Source: Rickettsiales bacterium | Lineage (GTDB): Bacteria; Pseudomonadota; Alphaproteobacteria; Rickettsiales; Anaplasmataceae | Direction of reading: 5' to 3' | Assembly: GCA_031266615.1 (NCBI GenBank) | Contig: JAISAR010000007.1 | Location: forward strand, 1-10,159 | DNA: 10,159 nt | Notes under the pieces: model-generated | The model's input: only the letters and a program-made list of their open reading frames with translations | Told to the model about the DNA's origin: nothing | The model's database searches: none | Made by a program: the position numbers and the translations under genes | In this document: positions 6,612 through 10,159 of the stretch, piece by piece | Layout: each line of letters starts with the position of its first letter | Position numbering within the stretch: the first letter of the stretch is position 1

Positions 6612-8315
6612 ATGGGCAGGGGTATATCAAGTGAGCAATCTGTAAATTCAAATGAATTAGAAGATGAGGTACAGTGCCGTCAAGAGTGTATAGGAAATGT
6701 AGGCAGTCCAGTTGTCTTAGGTGGAAAAAAGCCTGCACGATATTTTTCTAATCAGATGCATAACTTTGATGGCGGTGCTTTGACAGACCAAGCCGGCTTA
6801 CAAAATTCAGAGTCTGATTACCGTTTAGGTCAGGATAGTGAACGACAAATTCTGGGGAGCAATGTAATAACTAGTCTTTATAATTTACCTGATCCTTTAG
6901 AGTTGTTTCGTGAAGGATTGAGTAGTTGTGATTCGAGTAGAAGTAAAGATAGGCAAACTTTTAATAGTATCAAATCGAAATTGCCAGCAGCTGACTATAC
7001 AAAAGAAAGTAGTGATCAAAAAATACCAGACAATACAAGTGAGCGCAGCACAGAAACTGAGGAGAGTGATGGATGGGGTTCATGGAAAGTTAATCAAAAA
7101 ACTAGTTGGCTAACTAGTGGGCCAGACAAAAATGGTGAGGTGACAGGTGCTAGTTCTAATTCTGAAGGGTGTAGCCCGTCACCAGATACTAATTCAGTTA
7201 GTAGTTGGCTAAACGAAAGTACTGACTCAAGTGATTCCGGCTCAGAGGGAGACTCGAGCGACAGCTTAGATTATTTTTCCCTTTTAGAACGTCTAGAAGA
7301 AGACCCACCGTTAGCAGAAATACCATTAACCGCAAAAGAAAAGAAGCTGATAGGTGAGTTTTATGAGAAGATAGAAGGTGTACATAACGAAAATGTCCAA
7401 GAACGTGAAAAGGATAAATATCGTAATCGTAAAGATGGTGATACAGGACCTATTAATTGTACAAAAAATGCTTTAGAGCGCGTAGAACGCTTAGTCAGTG
7501 ATTATCTGCCGCGGGGAGTAAGGTTAAACTCACTCTGTGATGGTCGTGAAGATACTGTCTCAGATTCAGTACTTAAAGTAATATTAGATATTCTGTTTAA
7601 TGCTCCTGTTATAACATCTGCAGCAAGTAGAAATTTCCAGCTTGGTGGCAGTCCATGTACAAGCGCATTGGATGATCCAGATAATGTAAAAGCTGTAGTT
7701 GATATCGTCCGTAAGTTAATTGTAAATGGTGGAAGAGTAAAATTGGAACCACACCTTTATGATGAGCATGAAAGATTATGCGGGATGATAGAGGAAGATA
7801 TGATATCTGAGTTTATTAAAGAGCGTGAACAAATCCGTAATAAGCTCAAAAGTGCAGCGTACGAGGGTATAGTCAATAAGGATACACAGGTTCAAAAAAA
7901 CGATCTAGTAGTAGATGTAGACAACTGTCATTTTTATACAAAATATCCGCAAGATAGCACTATTGAGGTTGCAAAAGCTGTAAACGGTCTAAAAAAAGCT
8001 GTAAATGACCTAAAAAAAGTTACAAATGATCTCAAAATAGAAGAGTTAAATTTTAAATACTATATATTTCATATTGGAGAAAGTATAGTAAGATTTGAAG
8101 AAGACAAAGATGAAAAAAGAAACTATACAGATGTCTTACAAGGCAGCATTGAAATGTCTTTTGCTACCAAGGTAGGAAAGATCAGTATCCATTTATACCC
8201 CAGCAGTACAGAAACTGAGGATGGAGAAACAGAAAATAGGGGAATAAAAGTAGAGATTGATGAGGAGAGTAAAACAAGATTCTCCCAGTTAGAAGATGAA
8301 GAGAAAAAAGCTTAG
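6612..8315 (+). CDS. Orphan acidic, serine-rich protein with heptad repeat; 3' end apparently frameshifted
   Basis: I do not recognise this 567-residue protein. Residues ~1-225 are rich in Ser, Asp, Glu and Asn and look disordered. Residues ~240-430 look folded and mostly helical; 345-376 faintly resembles a degenerate ankyrin repeat, which I would not call. Residues 455-475 are three consecutive heptads, and the C-terminal ~60 are strongly acidic. There is no signal peptide or membrane segment. The ATG at 6612 is the first usable start, because an ATG at 6605 runs into a stop after nine codons. The TAG at 8313-8315 comes right after an A6 tract, and the -1 frame continues open from there to 8491, so the intact product was probably about 626 residues. 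Low complexity, charge and lack of known domains would fit a secreted effector of an intracellular bacterium, but that is inference only. Confidence 0.8.
   Translation: MGRGISSEQSVNSNELEDEVQCRQECIGNVGSPVVLGGKKPARYFSNQMHNFDGGALTDQAGLQNSESDYRLGQDSERQILGSNVITSLYNLPDPLELFREGLSSCDSSRSKDRQTFNSIKSKLPAADYTKESSDQKIPDNTSERSTETEESDGWGSWKVNQKTSWLTSGPDKNGEVTGASSNSEGCSPSPDTNSVSSWLNESTDSSDSGSEGDSSDSLDYFSLLERLEEDPPLAEIPLTAKEKKLIGEFYEKIEGVHNENVQEREKDKYRNRKDGDTGPINCTKNALERVERLVSDYLPRGVRLNSLCDGREDTVSDSVLKVILDILFNAPVITSAASRNFQLGGSPCTSALDDPDNVKAVVDIVRKLIVNGGRVKLEPHLYDEHERLCGMIEEDMISEFIKEREQIRNKLKSAAYEGIVNKDTQVQKNDLVVDVDNCHFYTKYPQDSTIEVAKAVNGLKKAVNDLKKVTNDLKIEELNFKYYIFHIGESIVRFEEDKDEKRNYTDVLQGSIEMSFATKVGKISIHLYPSSTETEDGETENRGIKVEIDEESKTRFSQLEDEEKKA
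7974..8036 (+). repeat. Three tandem 21-bp repeats encoding heptads
   Basis: Three 21-base units (7974-7994, 7995-8015, 8016-8036) encode KAVNGLK, KAVNDLK and KVTNDLK, residues 455-475 of the orphan protein. V/T and L recur at fixed heptad positions, as in a short coiled coil. The first two DNA units differ at three or four bases, so duplication looks fairly recent. Each junction between units carries an A7 run. Confidence 0.85.
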
Positions 8316-8491
8316 GCAAAAACTGTCTCCTCGAAGGACAAAGTGTTGCAGATATCATAGCTAAGAGTCTTGAGAAAAATGGCGATGTACCTGCAAGTTC
8401 TGCAAAAGCATCAGGTGGTCCTTCTGATTCTATGAAGCAAGTTCTCTTAAGCCAACTTCTAAGGGCAAATGGAATAGAATCAGGAGCATAA
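8300..8491 (+). pseudogene. Frameshifted C-terminal continuation of the orphan gene
   Basis: After the TAG at 8313, the -1 frame reads SLGKNCLLEGQSVADIIAKS and continues protein-like, ending LLRANGIESGA and TAA at 8489-8491. That frame is closed upstream by TGA at 8297-8299, so the shift must lie in 8300-8312, which contains the A6 tract 8304-8309. One extra A would fuse the frames into a product of about 626 residues. The first ATG in the tail is only at 8432, so it is not a separate gene of normal size. With the tail included, the gap to mnmA shrinks to 38 bases, typical of convergent neighbours here. A sequencing error or slippage decoding could give the same picture. Confidence 0.65.
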
Positions 8492-8510
8492 AACATGTTT
8501 ATTCTTAATT

Positions 8511-8525
8511 ATAGGCAATACCTAT
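8511..8525. terminator. Weak bidirectional hairpin between convergent genes
   Basis: ATAGG at 8511-8515 and CCTAT at 8521-8525 form a 5-bp stem with a 5-base loop between the end of the orphan gene tail and the mnmA stop. It is short and only partly followed by T residues, so terminator function is uncertain. Confidence 0.25.
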
Positions 8526-8529
8526 TTAG

Positions 8530-9642
8530 TCAAGAACATATCCACCCACCGCCGATAACTTGGTCATCTTTGTATGCTACGCAGGCTTGGCCGGGACTGA
8601 TGCCAAAGTAATCATTGTTTAAAATAATACAAGCTTTATTTTGTTCTGCGGCTGGGTATATTGTCGCTAAACTTCCCAAGTGTGATGACCGGAGCTTCAC
8701 AGTGACTTTCATGCCTTCCTTTGGTTGCTCTAGCCAGTTCAGCTCCTTGACCAACACTTTTCTTTGCATTAGTGCGCTGACTGGACCTACTATAACCTCG
8801 TTATTTTCTGTACTAATTTTTATCACATAGAGAGGTTCGCTGTGTGCAACGCCCAGACCTTTTCTTTGCCCCACTGTGAAATTTACTATGCCATTATGCT
8901 CGCCCAGCACTTTTCCATGCACATCCACAATTTTGCCTTTTTGCACAGACTGTGGAGCTAACTTAGCTATTGTTTCACTATAGCTTTCGGAAACAAAGCA
9001 TATATCTTGACTGTCTGGCTTTTCAGAGATTTGCAAACCAAAATGCTTTGCTAATTTTCTTACATCACTTTTATAGAACTTACCAAGTGGAAACCTCAAA
9101 AGCTTCAACTGCTCCTTTGTTGTGGCAAACAGAAAATAACTTTGATCTTTACTTTTATCGATGCCTGTGCACAATTTTACCTCGCCATCCTGTTCCAATC
9201 TTCTCACGTAATGTCCTGTAACTAGCACATCTGCACTAAGATTTTTTGCAACTTGCAATAGATCACGGAACTTTACCGTTTGATTACACTTTACACATGG
9301 TATAGGAGTTTCCCCACGCATATAGGTATTCGCAAAATCCTCTATTACTTCCTTTTTGAATATTTCTTCATAGTTTAAGATATAGTGAGGAAAGCCAGTA
9401 CTTTCAGCCACGCGCTTGGCATCATAAATATCCTGTCCGGCACAACATGCACCTTTTCTCGCGTTAGCATTACCATCACTACCATATAACTGAAGAGTCA
9501 CACCAATTACTTGGTATCCAAGGTGATGTAGCAATACTGCTGCAACAGAGCTATCAACTCCACCAGACATTGCAACCACAGCTTTGGTTTGATGTGGAGA
9601 TTTATCTTTTAGCAGAGGTTCAATTTCAAATTCTTTTAGCAT
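8530..9642 (-). CDS. mnmA: tRNA-specific 2-thiouridylase MnmA
   Basis: MnmA adds sulfur to C2 of wobble uridine 34 in tRNA-Lys, -Glu and -Gln, using ATP and a persulfide relay from a cysteine desulfurase. From the ATG at 9642 the protein has 370 residues, the usual length. The PP-loop SGGVDSS is at 26-32. The first catalytic cysteine is C119 in PCVKCNQTVKF, where C116 is an additional cysteine. The second is C215 in SQDICFVSE. GHYVRR and the C-terminal beta-barrel with VGQRKGLGV are present. A TTG at 9648 would add two residues, and neither start has a clear ribosome site. TATAAA on the minus strand (9659-9654) may be a -10 box very close to the start. The gene is convergent with the orphan gene. 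Confidence 0.96.
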   Translation of the reverse strand: MLKEFEIEPLLKDKSPHQTKAVVAMSGGVDSSVAAVLLHHLGYQVIGVTLQLYGSDGNANARKGACCAGQDIYDAKRVAESTGFPHYILNYEEIFKKEVIEDFANTYMRGETPIPCVKCNQTVKFRDLLQVAKNLSADVLVTGHYVRRLEQDGEVKLCTGIDKSKDQSYFLFATTKEQLKLLRFPLGKFYKSDVRKLAKHFGLQISEKPDSQDICFVSESYSETIAKLAPQSVQKGKIVDVHGKVLGEHNGIVNFTVGQRKGLGVAHSEPLYVIKISTENNEVIVGPVSALMQRKVLVKELNWLEQPKEGMKVTVKLRSSHLGSLATIYPAAEQNKACIILNNDYFGISPGQACVAYKDDQVIGGGWICS

Positions 9643-9671
9643 AATCAACTTAATTTATAGACGTAAACCTT

Positions 9672-9853
9672 GTGTCATTCCAGCACGTTACTGTGCAAAT
9701 GTTTTAATTTAGGGGCAATTTACATAGCAAACAATGTTATGCAAGTAGATGACACTGAGATCCAGCAAAATTGATCGTAAACAAGTACATTATACAACAT
9801 TTTTGATGAATTTGCCAAAAAATTGGATCTAGCGTTACGCGCTGGAATGACAC
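9672..9853. repeat. 182-bp unit bounded by 13-bp perfect inverted repeats
   Basis: GTGTCATTCCAGC at 9672-9684 is the exact reverse complement of GCTGGAATGACAC at 9841-9853, and similarity extends imperfectly for about nine more bases inward. Each end also forms its own small hairpin: GCAC/GTGC at 9683-9696 and AGCG/CGCT at 9831-9843. The interior has another related scrap, GATGACACTGAGATCCAGC, near 9748. The unit has no coding capacity. It could be a MITE-like element or two independently inserted repeats in opposite orientation. Confidence 0.65.
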
Positions 9854-9898
9854 CATTCGTTGTAAAAACAAATGTTCGTTCATGAATTGCTTTAATAT

Positions 9899-9944
9899 TT
9901 AAGAAATTTACCAAACGAGAAAAAAAGGCAAAAAAAGCCCTGGT
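9899..9944 (+). repeat. Direct repeat, copy 1
   Basis: This 46-base stretch begins TTAAGAAATTTAC, contains an AGAAAAAAAGGCAAAA block and ends in TGGT. It recurs at 10034-10080 with a few substitutions and small indels. Start-to-start spacing is 135 bases, a period typical of variable-number tandem repeats in Wolbachia. Confidence 0.75.
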
Positions 9945-9962
9945 CAATATTTCTTTTAAAAC

Positions 9963-9994
9963 ATTGGCGTTTTTTATGCCTTAAACGCTGCAAT
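9963..9994. repeat. Imperfect hairpin in the intergenic repeat region
   Basis: GCGTTT (from about 9968) pairs with AAACGC (from about 9984) around a loop of about ten bases, extended outward by two wobble pairs. It lies between the two direct repeats. A run of T follows only loosely, so it is more likely part of the repeat unit than a terminator. Confidence 0.35.
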
Positions 9995-10033
9995 TTAGCT
10001 GCTTTTAAACTACAACTAACCTTGACTCAAACG

Positions 10034-10080
10034 TTAAGAAATTTACTAAGCAGAAAAAAAGGCAAAAGAAATCCCGTGGT
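10034..10080 (+). repeat. Direct repeat, copy 2
   Basis: This is the second copy of the 9899-9944 repeat. The first 13 bases and the AGAAAAAAAGGCAAAA block are identical. Downstream similarity resumes at TTGGCG (copy 1 about 9963, copy 2 about 10110), so the repeating unit may be longer than the part that is obvious by eye. Confidence 0.75.
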
Positions 10081-10159
10081 AGAAGTTGCTCACTCTCTAA
10101 TCCTGAAAATTGGCGTACTATACTGTCTTGAACGACTTATAAGCGCGTTTCAGCTTGTA

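Larger units (their letters stand above)
9649..10159. other. Gene-free, repeat-rich intergenic region upstream of mnmA
   Basis: No frame in these 511 bases looks like a real gene. A 75-codon minus-strand frame at 9720-9947 runs through the repeat arms and has no family features. The region holds the 182-bp inverted-repeat unit (9672-9853), a pair of long direct repeats (9899-10080) and a hairpin near 9965-9990. The last 42 bases are open on the minus strand, which is too short to call. Confidence 0.7.

Noticed and set aside
8182..8496. 104-codon minus-strand frame antisense to the end of the orphan gene
   Set aside because: It lies opposite the coding strand and the frameshifted tail, is low-complexity Leu/Phe/Ser, and has no ribosome site.
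9720..9947. 75-codon minus-strand frame in the repeat-rich spacer
   Set aside because: It is a translation of repeat arms and A-rich repeats with a biased Phe/Asn composition; no family signature.
10118..10159. Minus-strand frame entering from the right edge (ends KSFKTV then TAG)
   Set aside because: Only about 13 codons, next to degenerate repeats; cannot be distinguished from chance.

Overview
The window is AT-rich bacterial DNA that most likely comes from Wolbachia (Rickettsiales, Anaplasmataceae). The main evidence is a family of short repeats with the core AGCACTGGAATGACA or GTCATTCCAGC. It lies between genes at both ends of the window and is also translated inside mutS. Palindromic repeats of this kind, including ones inside reading frames, are characteristic of Wolbachia and Rickettsia. 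The short genes with few strong ribosome sites and one large orphan protein also fit. I could not run a search, so the genus is an inference and the supergroup is not resolved.

Layout, left to right. (1) 1-230: a possible 3' end of a + strand gene entering from the left, an 11-bp hairpin, and two repeat copies. (2) 231-2750, minus: mutS, mismatch recognition ATPase, carrying an in-frame insertion with a palindromic-repeat core. (3) 2751-3055: divergent promoter region. (4) 3056-4255, plus: rnd, ribonuclease D, whose 3' end overlaps (5) 4238-4825, minus: coaE, last step of coenzyme A synthesis. (6) 4989-6392, plus: a nitronate monooxygenase-like flavoprotein with a cysteine cluster near its C-terminus. 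(7) 6612-8315, plus: a 567-residue acidic, serine-rich orphan protein. A frameshift in an A6 tract appears to cut off a further ~60 codons that stay open to 8491. (8) 8530-9642, minus: mnmA, tRNA 2-thiouridylase. (9) 9649-10159: a gene-free, repeat-rich stretch with a 182-bp unit bounded by 13-bp perfect inverted repeats and a pair of ~46-bp direct repeats 135 bp apart.

The five recognisable genes are housekeeping functions (DNA repair, RNA processing, cofactor synthesis, tRNA modification, flavin oxidoreductase). They do not form one operon: strands alternate and adjacent genes are mostly convergent or divergent. The lineage-specific interest lies in the orphan protein with its broken tail and heptad repeat, and in the repeat elements. 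I found no CRISPR array, tRNA, rRNA, transposase or recognisable defence system.
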